The notes under the pieces were generated by a model. It was given only the letters and a program-made list of their open reading frames with translations. It was not told where the DNA came from and searched no databases. DNA of 25,142 nt from the NCBI RefSeq assembly GCF_000485595.1, contig NW_014577296.1, positions 169,913 to 195,054 of the forward strand. Reading direction: 5' to 3'. This DNA comes from Priapulus caudatus. Lineage: Eukaryota; Priapulida; Priapulimorpha; Priapulimorphida; Priapulidae. Below are positions 1-10,369 of the stretch, one piece after another; positions within the stretch are counted from its first letter, which is position 1; each line of letters starts with the position of its first letter. The position numbers and the translations under genes are program-made.

Positions 1-48
1 TTCTGTGGACGCAAATGAAGACATCGGCTGCTTATCGGCAACAATACA

Positions 49-165
49 TTGTTGTTGTTGTTGTTGCTGTGTGTGTAGTAGTGTGTGGTGTGTGTTGTTA
101 TGTGTGTGTTGTGTGTGGTGATGTTTGTTGTGATGTGTAGGTGGTGTGTGGGGGGGGGGGTGCGC
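49..165. repeat. GTT/TG-rich low-complexity tract
   Basis: A short (GTT)n run passes into degenerate TG repeats and ends in a run of ten G. Confidence 0.85.
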
Positions 166-1109
166 GGCGCGTGCTGTGTAAGCACACTTGTCTCATACCT
201 GCCGAAGTGTGTATTCTGATGATCTAATTCCATATATGGCTTCAGGAGCTTTCGAGAACGCGTTACCATGCAACGCCAACATTGAAAACATCGGCGTGAC
301 GTCGATCCACCTGCAGACGTAAAATAATATGGGGTCACACGACGAGAATCTCGCCGAAGACACGAAGCGTTCCTCGTTTCTAGAACGAATAGCTATTTCG
401 AGAAATCTGAATAGTTTATTTCTTTATGCGTATTCACTTGCAAATTTTCGCAGATTCCCGCGTCTATACTAACGCACTAGACCTAGTGGTGCCCCCGGAC
501 GAGCCCCGTCCCTTTCACGGCATGGTGTCATTTAAATTGTAGCGGCCAGCCTCCCCGCTAGTGGCCATTAACAGTACAAAACAGGAATTACATTAGGGAA
601 ATCACTGGGAAATACTCGCTTAGTCTTGAATTCGTGGCAACAGTGACTTGAACTGACTACAGCGTTTGCTGGTAAGCATGTCATCGTAACATACGTTGAA
701 ATGTTGCGCATCATGAAAGCGCACGCAAACTAAAATAATAAAAACTGAAATAACCCTAATTACGTCAATGACTAACGGTAACACCACCGCAATATGCCAC
801 TCACATGTTTATTACTATCGTGACCGAACTTAATGCCATCGTGCAAATCCCATGGTTGATACAGATCACGTGCCTTCAAGCTCCTCAATGACGCCCCCAT
901 TGTTATTTCAAGGCACATCCAATAACATAAAAACCCAATGCCTCGATAGCGGTGAACGCATAAGGCAGAGAAATGTCGACTGCAGAGTTTAGCTGACTAG
1001 CGAAATGTCGTCTGGATCGAATGCCGTCTTTTATTTGTATTGTTTCTGTATTTTTCTGTTAGTCCATATTACGCTTGTAGCAAGCCGAGATGCGTGATAT
1101 TGTTCGATA

Positions 1110-1500
1110 CAAGCGCACGCACGCACGTGGTACGTACGCACGCACCAGCACAGCACTGTACCCGACACACACTACTGCATCGCACTGCACGCATGACACG
1201 CACGTATAGCCGTGCGCACGACACGTGGCAGCGGCTACGCACCACGCACGCTACGCACGTACATACGTCACATGCATGGCACGCAAAGCACGCACGGTGT
1301 GTAATGTACCTAACACACACGACATCGTTACCACGCACACATGCAAACACGTGATACCTGCACACACGCACGCACGCACGCACGCACAAACATGTACCTT
1401 CACGACCGCGCGGCAGCCAACGAGCACGTGTACGTGCACACACGCGACGGGACCGCACATGAAGGAATTGATTCTGGCACGCATGCACGCACCGAAAGTG
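1110..1500. repeat. Degenerate CACG/ACGC-rich tract
   Basis: Loose repetition of CGCACG and CACACG units, including (CGCA)n at about 1368-1387. Long open frames on both strands here encode only Cys/His/Thr/Arg-rich repeat peptide and are not genes. Confidence 0.8.
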
Positions 1501-2734
1501 TAAGTTCACACGACAAAGCACGATGCACGCACAATGTACGCCGATTTTCATGTGTAGCGAATTCGACCCGCTGTATCAACATACACATAGCTAGCATGCG
1601 CAGCATTACTTCAACCTATGAAGACGTACGGTTTTCGTAGCCACGTGGGTATCGCAGAGGATTGAAAGGAAAAGCGGCTTGTGCACCACTTGACCTATAT
1701 TTAATGTGGACCCGACACCTGCAGTGTCACAATCGTGGGTCACATGACTGTTAACCACGTGGTGATCCCACGGCTGAATATAAATGCTGCGGCGTCCAGC
1801 CCAAAGCAAGCACAGAGCCAGCTTGGCTGCAGTCGGGGAAGCTCGCACCGCTCACCACTGCTCTCAGCTGCTGGCGGGCTTGTCCGCTGGCTAGCTGACG
1901 TCATGTAGGCGTGTAGCGGATGCTCGGTCAAAGGCTACGCAAGGATACAGCAGCTCAGGACGATGATCACGGCCTCAGCGTGGGTTTGTGAGCTCTCACG
2001 CCGCTTGCTGCCCCCATTCCTGATGCAAGATACACCACGCGCGGCGGCAGCTCGGCTAGTCAGGACAGCTCGCCACCCTCTGCACTGCCGGCGCTAGACG
2101 CCCAGGTGTAAGTTCGCACGACGCTACGGCATGCACGCAAGTGTACGTCCGCAACGCACGCACGCACGCAGACGCACGCAGCACGCACGTAACGGACTAC
2201 CATAAACAGTGCTTCTATCAGAACATGTGGTGCATTCATCTGTAATTGTAAGCAGCACGCTTTGCTTTCTGCCGAACTCACAACACAAGAACAAATACAT
2301 GCCACGTGACCCGTGTATCTAGTGACCGTCACGTGAAACATCGCTATTAGGCGCCTGCGCGATGGTGTGTGCATATGTTTGCTAGTGAATAGACCTGTCT
2401 AAAATTCGAGACTGTATCGCTTGGCAAGCAATTGGATACCGTGCGCCGCCTTTGATTTTGGCGCACGGATCAAAAAGGCTGCCAGCGCGTGATTACTTTC
2501 GTAAGGACGTTCGCCGCGGTCGCGTGCGGCCCCTGCAAGCCGAAACTGTCGCGCAGAGTTCGCCGCTTAGCGGGCAGGAATCAAGCACTCTCAGCGACGC
2601 TTCTGCTGGTATCCGAGTACTCGTCTCTGTTTAAAACTTAGTGCGTGCCATCTTGGCGCGTGATCCAGCCGTATGCGCGTCCGTGTGCATGCGTGTACAT
2701 GTCCTTGTGTGTTCACGTTCGTGTGTGTATTTGT

Positions 2735-2995
2735 GGAGGAAGAGGAGGAGGAGGAGGAGGAGGAGGAGGAGGAGGAGGAGGAGAGGCAGAAAGAGGCAGG
2801 AGAAGGGAGGAGAGGAGGAGAGAGAAGAGAAGAGGTGAGAGGAGAGGAGGAGGAAATGGAGGAAGAGGAAAGAGGAGGGAAGAGGAGGGAAGAGGAAAGG
2901 AGGAAAGAGGTAGGTAAGAAAGGAAGGAGAGAAGAGGAGGAAAGAGGAGGAAAGAGGAGGACAAAGGAAGCAGGAGTAGGAGGAGGAGAGGACGA
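2735..2995. repeat. Polypurine (GGA/GAG)n tract, about 260 bp
   Basis: Nearly pure purine on the plus strand, with perfect (GGA)n at about 2745-2782 and then imperfect GGAAGAGGA units. It lies in the presumed Toll intron and would be polypyrimidine in that transcript. Confidence 0.92.
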
Positions 2996-3214
2996 GGGCG
3001 ACGGGGTTTTCCGGCAAAGATAGCCTAAATGCATTACGTAGTGCTAATGTTGACTACATCTTGTTTCTAGATGTATTCCCTTAATGTCTGCGAGTCCGTT
3101 GAACTGGTCATCGCCCTATTTCTTCTATTTCGATTTCGTCCAGTATACAGAGCGATAATGTTGTTGAGGTCACGGAACGATCCTGGAATCGATTGCCTAT
3201 AAATTATATGATTA

Positions 3215-3327
3215 ACTATATATATATATACTATATATACCATCTTCTCTCTCTCATCTCTCTCGTCTCTATATTATATATATAATAAATAAGAATATAT
3301 ATTATATATATATATAATATATATAAT

Positions 3328-3390
<63 letters not shown>

Positions 3391-3400
3391 GAGAAGAGCA
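3215..3400. repeat. Compound (TA)n / (GA)n microsatellite
   Basis: TA-rich sequence with short TCTC interruptions, a long (AT)n at about 3336-3371 and (AG)n at 3371-3390. Confidence 0.9.
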
Positions 3401-3507
3401 GAGATGTAGTATATGTAGATAATATGACGCTACGCACAGACAACTCACGATTGTTGTAGAAAACATTGCAGAATATTATACATGAAAGAATCGCAGCAAG
3501 GTTTCTG

Positions 3508-3735
3508 ACACGCACACACAGACACACACAACACAATACCACACACACACAACACACACACACACAGCAGCCACACACACACAGCACACACCAACACACC
3601 ACACAACACACAACACAGGCGGTTAGTCGCACACACACACACACCCGTAAACACAGACAAACAGCAGACACACCACACACACACACACAATCACACACAA
3701 ACATACACACGCACGCACACACACATACAAGCAAA
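3508..3735. repeat. Degenerate (CA)n tract next to Toll exon 4
   Basis: CACA-rich sequence of about 230 bp starting roughly 65 bp past the Toll exon 4 donor. It appears as (TG)n in the sense of the Toll transcript. Confidence 0.9.
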
Positions 3736-3801
3736 CACGCAAACAAACAAACAAAGGCGTCTCGAACACCAATGGTCTGGCTTGAGATGAGATGCACTCA
3801 C

Positions 3802-4362
3802 CCGAACGCCACTGTTGTTGAGCCACAACGCGTTCAGCTGATGGCGTCTGACGAGGTCGTCCGCGTGAATGGTCGTCACGTTGTTGCCGTCCAGTCGCAG
3901 CTCCGTCACCATGACCGACACGTTCACGGGAATCTCCGACTGTCCGGAGCTTGAGCACGTGACGAGATTCGTCATCGACCAGCTCTGGTCTCTCCAGCAC
4001 TCGCAGCCAGTAGGACAAACGTGATAGCAGTCGCACAGAGGACGGCCGACGCAGTCGCACTTCGAACACAACACGCACTGCTCTTCGTAGGGACAGAGAA
4101 AGTCCTTCTTGTCGACATCGACGAGCCAGTTGGTCGGCGTCGGGTTGTAGTAAGTGCGACAGTACACCCGGTTGAGGTCCCGTATGCTTGCGTGCCCAAC
4201 TGAGCCTTTGGCGTTGACGGTGAGAAGGTAGGCCATGTCGCAACTACAGAAATAGTCGTTGATTCCGATGCTGAACGCAGGCCGTTGTGCGTCGGCTGAT
4301 GGGACGCTAACCTTGATCGCCTCTGATCGCAACGTCGTGAGTCGGTTTTGCCGAAAGTTCAC
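3802..4362 (-). CDS. Toll exon 4: C-terminal cap, cysteine cluster and second N-terminal cap
   Basis: The acceptor GTCTGTAG precedes 4362 and the donor CGG|GTGAGT follows 3802, both in phase 0. The 187 codons hold the FCSCDM cap, the FLCPYEEQC...CDC cluster and CPTGCECWRDQSW, the protostome Toll signature, then a new LRR (VTELRLDGNNVTTI, LNALWLNNSGVR). Reading on past the donor enters a (TG)n tract, which supports the splice call. Confidence 0.92.
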
Positions 4363-6766
4363 CTACAGACCAAGAGAATTGTTGAAAATTCTGCATTTTG
4401 TTCTAATCTTCATGTATCGGTAAAAATCCGTTTTAGCGCATGATAAACCCTTGTGTTAATTCAAATAATAAATTTGGCCACCATTTTCTAGCCGAGTAAC
4501 GAACTCCTAAAACAATATATGACAAGATAATTTTATAACGGTATCCCAACTGTAATAAGCTAAAGTCGTAAAATTGAAAAAGAATAACTTTATTAGACAA
4601 TAACCGTCTTAAGGCTAGGCTTGCGGGAAAACGTGTATGGAGATATGTCGCTGATCTCATTGCTCTCTAGATCTATCGTCTGAATCGACCCTGGGAAGGT
4701 AGATGGCCCTAGAGTCGTGTTAATGCGGTTGTTCTGCAGCATCAGCGTTTGGAGAGAAGTCGCGTAGCGGAACAACGACCGAATGTTCGTTAATCTGTTG
4801 TAGGAAAGATCCAATTTTTCCAGTAAATCCATCTTGTCGAACGCCCCGGGTTCGACTTCTTTCATCTGGCAGTAGGACATTAATAGATACGTCATGTTCG
4901 TCAGTTGGAACAAGTCAGTCTGCGATACTTCCGTAATCTGGTTGTGACTAACGTCAAGTTGGATGAGAGATACCATATCACTGGCGAATCCAAGATGTCG
5001 CAGGTCATTTCTCGAAACATTTACATTGATGATTTCTTTCATCGATGCGAACGCGTTCGGTTGAATGTCGCCGATTGTATTATTATCCAGAAATAGGTGA
5101 CGTATCTTACCTAGCCCGCGAAACACATCGACTGTTAAGTTTCCCAAAAGGTTGGAACTGAGGAATAAGACTTGTAGGTTTGTCTGCTCGGTGAATGCAA
5201 AGTCTTCGATATTTTCTATTCGATTTCCTTGCAGAGAGAGGAATTGTAACGACGAGCTACCGTTAAAAGACGCACGAGTGACCATCGTCAGCTCGTTGTA
5301 GCTCGCATCGAGATTCTCAATCCCGTTCGCTTGCATACGCGCCAGGAATTCATCATCGAGTGAATTGCCGCTCACATTCACCCCAGCCACCATCGGCAGC
5401 TCATAGAAACCCGCCGGCAACGTCGCTAGTTGGTTACGATCTAGGAGAAGCACGCGAAGTTGTGCCGCGTCCGAAAACGCGCCGTCGGATATCGTCCGGA
5501 TCTCATTCTCGCCGAGGTCTAGCAGCTGCAGGCTGGCGAGTCCGTCTAAGGCTGCATCGCGCACGTCGCGTATGCGGTTGCCTCGCATGAACAAATGTAA
5601 TAACGACGAGCCCAGCACGCTGTCGGGGAGAGACGCCAGCAGGTTGCGCTCGAGGTTCAGATACGCGAGCTGCGGTAGACACACGGTGCCGTTCTCCAGC
5701 GCGCCGGTCCCCTCCCACGAGTCGAGGTTGTTTCCGCCGAGTAGCAGTTGCAGGAGCCGTGGTAGGGCACAGAGCTCGCCGCGGGGCAGCGATGACAGTC
5801 CGCTCGCTGTCAGGTTCAGTGAGAGTAAGTTCGGCACGCCGCGAAAGGCTCCCGGCGCGACCTTGGTTTCCAAGTGCGTGGAAATGATTCTCAAAAGCCT
5901 GAAAAGATTAAATCATGCGTTTTGAGAGGATCAACAGCCGAGAATATGCGCTAAGATGGAAGATTTTAAAAGAGTAAACTTAAAGATTTGAAAAGATGGA
6001 TTCGTTTCAGTGTTTCGTAATAAAATGCTAGTACCGTAGTTGTAAGAGTCCATCTAGAAAGCCGGCCGGAATTTCTTTCAGTTTACAGCCGATAATATGC
6101 AACTCGTCGAGTTCCACCAGGTGGCGCAACGCATCCTCGTCAACCTCGCTAAATAGGAACGGTGAGCTGCAGTATATCTCCAGCACGAGTGTATGCGCAG
6201 CGGGTATAGCCGTGAAGTTAGTGTTCGGCCCGATCGTGAGAAATGAACAAATCAACCTTCGTCCGGGTGGTCCGTCACCTACATACCAGCAATCACACTC
6301 CGTTGGACAAATAAATCCGGTTTCGTCTGTAAAATAGAGTAGAATCAATGGCTGTTAAGTCGCCTAATAATTTTTCCACGAATACATGATTATTATTTCA
6401 ACAAATAAGTTCTGTGAATAGAACTATGTTATAACTTAACTTTTCGTCACTTGATATCATCACGCATCACGTTAGTTTACAGTTATGTATATCTGTACCG
6501 CACAAACGGACGCAGGCGCACATGCACACACGCGCGCAGATGCAGACGCGCACGCATGCCCTCTGTGAGTGAGCGAGAGAGTGAACGAGAGTGAGAGCCA
6601 GAAAGAAAGAGCGAGAGAGCAAGCGAAGAACTATATATAATAAATGCCTACCTCAGTCCTATGGACTGTGGTGGACTGTGGTGGTACCTCTGTTAAATCC
6701 CTGGCGACAGGAACACCTACAGCTCATAGCATGTAGCCTATAGAGAGCGATATGGGAGAGATAGAG

Positions 6767-6827
<61 letters not shown>

Positions 6828-6940
6828 AGAGTATATTTACCTGTCTCGGAGACAGCTAGTCCCGACAAAAGCCATGCATATCCAATGCACAAAGCTAACA
6901 AATAGCTCGGTTTCGTTGACGTAGATTGAGGACTACTCAT
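3802..6940 (-). CDS. Toll receptor, multiple-cysteine-cluster type, N-terminal 749 codons (four exons; 3' end off window)
   Basis: Cell-surface receptor ectodomain of the Toll family, which in protostomes acts in development and innate immunity. Exons 6841-6940, 6035-6326, 4605-5898 and 3802-4362 join in phase to 749 codons. Order: signal peptide (hydrophobic core about residues 13-30); N-terminal cysteine cap (C40, C44, C46, C60); roughly 18 leucine-rich repeats (about 70-580); a C-terminal cap (C601, C603, C630, C652); then a dense cluster (C658 to C684) leading into a second N-terminal cap (C678, C682, C684, C698) and the first repeat after it. This cap-cluster-cap arrangement is diagnostic of mccTLRs such as Drosophila Toll-6, Toll-7 and 18-wheeler, many of which are intronless in flies. 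The frame runs into a good donor at 3801, so more repeats, a membrane segment and a TIR domain are expected further left; none is visible. Family identification is from memory of its motifs. Confidence 0.93.
4605..5898 (-). CDS. Toll exon 3: main leucine-rich repeat array
   Basis: This 431-codon exon is almost entirely leucine-rich repeats of about 24 residues (for example LQLLDLGENEIRTI and LQFLSLQGNRIENI). Several Asn-X-Ser/Thr sites suggest glycosylation of an ectodomain. The acceptor TCTTTTCAG precedes 5898. The donor GTTATT after 4605 is weak but is the only site that joins LKT to the VNFRQNRL start of exon 4 and so completes a normal repeat across the junction. Confidence 0.92.
6035..6326 (-). 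CDS. Toll exon 2: N-terminal cysteine cap and first leucine-rich repeats
   Basis: The acceptor TTTTACAG precedes 6326 and the donor GTACTA follows 6035. Residues 34-131 carry CPTECDCW and a further Cys (C40, C44, C46, C60), the usual N-terminal LRR cap, then the first repeats. Phase (one base in, two bases out) fits exons 1 and 3. Confidence 0.9.
6764..6827. repeat. (AG)n microsatellite in Toll intron 1
   Basis: An uninterrupted run of about 32 AG units ends about 13 bp past the exon 1 donor, so the transcript carries (CU)n almost directly after the 5' splice site. Confidence 0.95.
6841..6940 (-). CDS. Toll exon 1: start codon and signal peptide
   Basis: The ATG at 6940 opens 33 codons plus one base. 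The N-terminus has a polar stretch followed by a hydrophobic core (YLLALCIGYAWLLSGLAV) typical of a signal peptide. The donor CAG|GTAAAT follows 6841. The frame is open upstream to a stop at 7007-7009 but holds no further ATG, so 6940 is preferred. A short out-of-frame ATG at 6978 would make a small upstream ORF that ends near the start codon. Confidence 0.85.
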
Positions 6941-7456
6941 AGTGCAAACCGCCCACGTAGTATCTGCAGTCCGCACATGAAAAACAACACATAGAACTAT
7001 AGCGAATTATGTGTATGTGCTGTACGATAGGACGAGTACGCATATAGTTGTTTATGTATGAATGAATATAGACGCGTCTGCGTTGAAGACGGATCGACAC
7101 GAACATCGACTTTGCTCCGTCAAGATACCTTGCATTCTACGCACAAATAAACGACGAGCAATTTTATAGCCGTGATATTCTTGAGGTCATCGGTCAGGGA
7201 TATGCTGTACCTTCTAACCATATGACGTAGCTCGCTATAACAGATGGGATAAGCTCGGGTAACCGTGTTTTTGTATTATGTAGGCAACGCGAAGAAGTCA
7301 AACTGCCACTGACGGGCCTCAGCTGAGAACTGGTTCGAGAAGGAACCGGAGATGGTAAATATCGGGAGCAGACGAGGTCAGACAGGCAGCGAGATTGTCT
7401 GACTCATCCGTATTTTACCATTCAGTTCACGAAGCTATTGTAAAATTAAAACACTA
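6941..7456. other. 5' flank of the Toll gene, no other feature recognised
   Basis: The sequence upstream of the Toll start codon contains the 5' UTR and promoter, but I cannot place a transcription start. No TATA box at a convincing position and no other gene is visible before the fold-back element begins. Confidence 0.5.
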
Positions 7457-8815
7457 CCTTATAATACCCCCTTCACATACACGGATTTTTCTTACGAGTC
7501 GTTACGGATCGCCAACTCGTAGTCAATCGCAAGCATCCGTAAATAACTCACTGGTATTCGTATTAACTCGTCACAACTCGCAGCCACTCGTAAGGATCCG
7601 TGAAAGGAAATGCAAATTTTTTGACATGTCAAAAACCTTCTCACGAGTGTCCACGGATTGATTTTTTCCGTAAATAACTCGTAACAATTCGTAAGTATCG
7701 TAAACCGCTCGCAACAACACGTAACCATCCGTAAACTGCTCGCAAGAATCCGTAAATGACTCGTAACAATTTTTGTTACGATTTGCTATGGTTAGTTTAC
7801 GATTTGTTTACGGATTATTTACGGATTATTACGAGTGCTTACGTGTTGTTTACGAATTCATTCGGGTCGTGTTACGATGGCTTTACGGATTGTTACGAGT
7901 TATTACGAGCACTTTACGAATATATACGTATACTTTACATATTATTTACGATTTGAGAAAGGCTGCAAAATCGAACACGTCATTTTCAGTTGTTATCAAG
8001 AGTTGTTCTCTCATATGCCATGTTGTCTCTCTGGATGTCAGTATGATTAATGAGATTTTGGGTGATACTCCATTAGGAGTGTTGTCACAACTTAATGTCA
8101 TTAATGATCATAATAACATATATATATATTTAATTTTATATATATTTAGTGCCCTCACATATATTATAATCAAAGGAGTTAGAAAATTTAATAGGTATAT
8201 ATATATAGTATTATTACTACGCTGATTAATATATATAGTAAATGGGTCTGGTTCGATATATTAGTTTGTGAGTTTAAAATGGTCATTTAGGCTTACGGGC
8301 TTAGGTTAGGGTTAGGGTTTGGATATCAAGTCATTAATCATTAATGCATATCAAATGTGGGAACACTCCTAATGGAGGTTAGCTCAGATTTGCAGAATTT
8401 TTAAATACTTTTGCCAAACAAATCGTTAAGCGACTCGTAAATACCGTAAACTAACTCGTCCTATTCGTAACAAGACCGCTAAACAGGTCGCAACTAACAC
8501 GCAAAAGCTTCGATGAATCGGTAATATATCCGTAAGCAATCACGTAAAAGCTCGTCAAAATCTCCGTAAGTTGCTCGTAGTATCCGTGACAACTCTTAAC
8601 AAACGTGGAATTTTGCCGTAAATACATCGTAATAACTCGTAATGAATCCGTAATAAACCGTAATTCATAGCTCGCGATAATAACACGTAAATCGCTCGAT
8701 GAAAAGTGGGCAAGATCTAAGGATCGTCCGTGCTACTTGTTTTACCGAATTGTGCGATCCGTAAAAGCACTCGTAAGAAAAAATCCGTGTATGCTGAATG
8801 GGGTTATAGGATATT
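7457..8815. mobile_element. Fold-back / MITE-like element with ~55-bp terminal inverted repeats
   Basis: The left end (CCTTATAATACCCCC, then TACACGGATTTTTCTTACGA) matches the reverse complement of the right end (CCTATAACCCC, then TACACGGATTTTTTCTTACGA) over about 55 bp. The arms are built of degenerate short units (CTCGTAA, CCGTAA) in both orientations, with a turn near 7768. An inner inverted pair (about 8068-8113 and 8333-8380, core CTCCATTAGGAGTGTT) surrounds an AT-rich centre. No transposase is encoded, so the element is non-autonomous. TTATA flanks both ends and could be a target duplication or part of the repeats. The superfamily cannot be named. Confidence 0.8.
8301..8320 (+). repeat. 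Short interstitial TTAGGG run
   Basis: Two to three TTAGGG-type units in the centre of the fold-back element. This is the common animal telomere unit but is too short here to mean a telomere. Confidence 0.5.
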
Positions 8816-8827
8816 CTTAGAATTCGT

Positions 8828-10311
8828 GTATACGAGAGCCTAACGCTGTCCTAAATCGTCCCTCGTTAAAGTGTGTTTCACGAAACTTATGCCGCGCGTG
8901 CTGGACGTCCTTAAAATTTCAGCTCGTAACGATGTGTGCTGGGGCGCGCATAGATTGCACCCTATCTCTACACCTTGCTTAGCTAGAATAGTCTATATTA
9001 TGAGTACAATGTTCAAAGAATACTAATGGCGAGCCCAGCTTCACTGTGAGTTTGCTACGCAATCTCTCGGTCCATTGAATTTATATAAATGGGTAAGTAA
9101 CAACAGCGGTGCCACACTAAACATAATAGCGTTAAAAGTTATTTGTAAATGCCGAAGTACCATGAGAAAATAATTAAAACTAAAAGCAAAGGTTTGAACA
9201 TATTTCGCGCACCTACGAACTACCACAAATGACGTTATTGACGTGAACAAAAATGTAAACATAATCTGAAGGTTATAGATTTACGTTTACTTATTGAACA
9301 GTGTTGGCGCCATATTGATACGAGTAATTACATAGCACGAACAGCAGAAGCACATGGTAAGGTGCAAGGAAGCCATTTCACCTCTTCAAAATCTGCTACC
9401 ACAATATAAGAAGCTTCTTACAGCCACTTAACCCCTGCGCGTCATGCCTTCACAGGTTCTCGCACGGTTTCTCGTACACACAGAGAAGTTACCTTCTGCG
9501 GCTGGTTTTCGCTTTCACACTACGGCTTGCCAAAAAACAATGAAAACACGCGCGAAAATCTCGCGCATTGCTTGCCTAAGTACTAAGATACCTGCTTGTA
9601 CTTCTTGTTCTAAGATTCCTACTTAATAGCAACGGTCCGTTGAGTTAGTGAGACGCGTTGTGAAACGTGGAAACTTAGGCGAGGCTTTCGTGAAACCCCC
9701 CCCCACTCTATATATAAAGGAGTATCCTAAAACCTTTCTTTAACCCATCACTAACGGGCCCTGCAGGAGCTCTCTAGCGGAAGAAACGCATATCCGGCGA
9801 AGCTCCGATCCGCAATGCAGCAAATCAGCTGCCAGAGAACATCCATGATTGAGCAGATTTTCATCACGGGGGCTAATAAAATAGATATTATATAGGCTAT
9901 TGATCTCATCAAGAGCATAAGAAGGCCGTTCGCGAGTTCCAAATCTTTGATCGCGGAATGAAAATTCCTGGATCCTGGATTCTCTGGATCCTGGATGTGA
10001 AAATGATCAAGGATCGGATTCACATCATAATCTGGTGCGATTCACAACATGAATACGGCGTATTTCATACGTCGCGCTATCAGCGGGAATTGATACTAGC
10101 TGCGACTACTAACTAACTTTGTCTACTTTGATCACATTGATTACTTACTATACAATATTCCGGTATCTGCCAAAACATCGCCTAGCGATTCGATGATGGC
10201 ATATATTAATTTGCCGGGGAGCGTCAGGAAGTAGAGCAGTGGGCGGAAGTATGTCTTGTTGTGTGTGACGTGCGCTGTGTGATAATAAGTGTCGCGATCC
10301 ATCCCCCGTTC

Positions 10312-10364
<53 letters not shown>
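8828..10364 (+). repeat. Duplicated segment, copy 1 (matches 12547-13972)
   Basis: Starts with ACGAGAGCCTAACGCTGTCC and runs through a MITE-derived half, about 400 bp of further shared sequence and a (TG)n end, collinear with copy 2. It is about 100 bp longer than copy 2, mostly through scattered single-base insertions that neither copy 2 nor the related element at 20297-21314 shares. Confidence 0.93.

Positions 10365-10369
<5 letters not shown>

Larger units (their letters stand above)
1..3801. other. Presumed large Toll intron, left part of window; mostly simple repeat
   Basis: No exon could be assigned with confidence between the Toll exon 4 donor and the left edge. The stretch holds a GTT/TG-rich tract (49-165), CACG-rich degenerate repeats (about 1110-1500 and 2115-2195), a purine tract (2735-2995), TA and GA repeats (3215-3400) and a CA-rich tract (3508-3735). 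Two short exon-like blocks near the left end and a promoter-like cluster near 1735-1905 are treated as findings. If this is one intron it exceeds 3.8 kb, far longer than the other Toll introns here (514, 136 and 242 bp). Confidence 0.6.

Noticed and set aside
3085-3195. Minus-strand reading IPGSFRDLNNIIALYTGRNR that resembles an LRR
   Set aside because: None of the nearby acceptors gives a phase that follows the phase-0 end of Toll exon 4, and the pattern is lost after about 20 residues. It is more likely chance.
6940-6976. Earlier in-frame start for the Toll gene at 6976
   Set aside because: The codon there is GTG and would place a polar dozen residues before the signal peptide. The ATG at 6940 is a normal start.
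7773-8225. Plus-strand 150-codon open frame with repeating LRFVYGLFTDYY-like peptide
   Set aside because: It arises from the TTACGGATT microunits of the fold-back element; the repetition is in DNA and no protein family is recognised.
8301-8320. TTAGGG units as evidence of a chromosome end
   Set aside because: Only two to three units inside a transposable element, with genes on both sides.
7457-8815. Repeated CGTAA units as a CRISPR-like array
   Set aside because: The genome is eukaryotic, the units are degenerate and of varying spacing and orientation, and there are no constant-length spacers.
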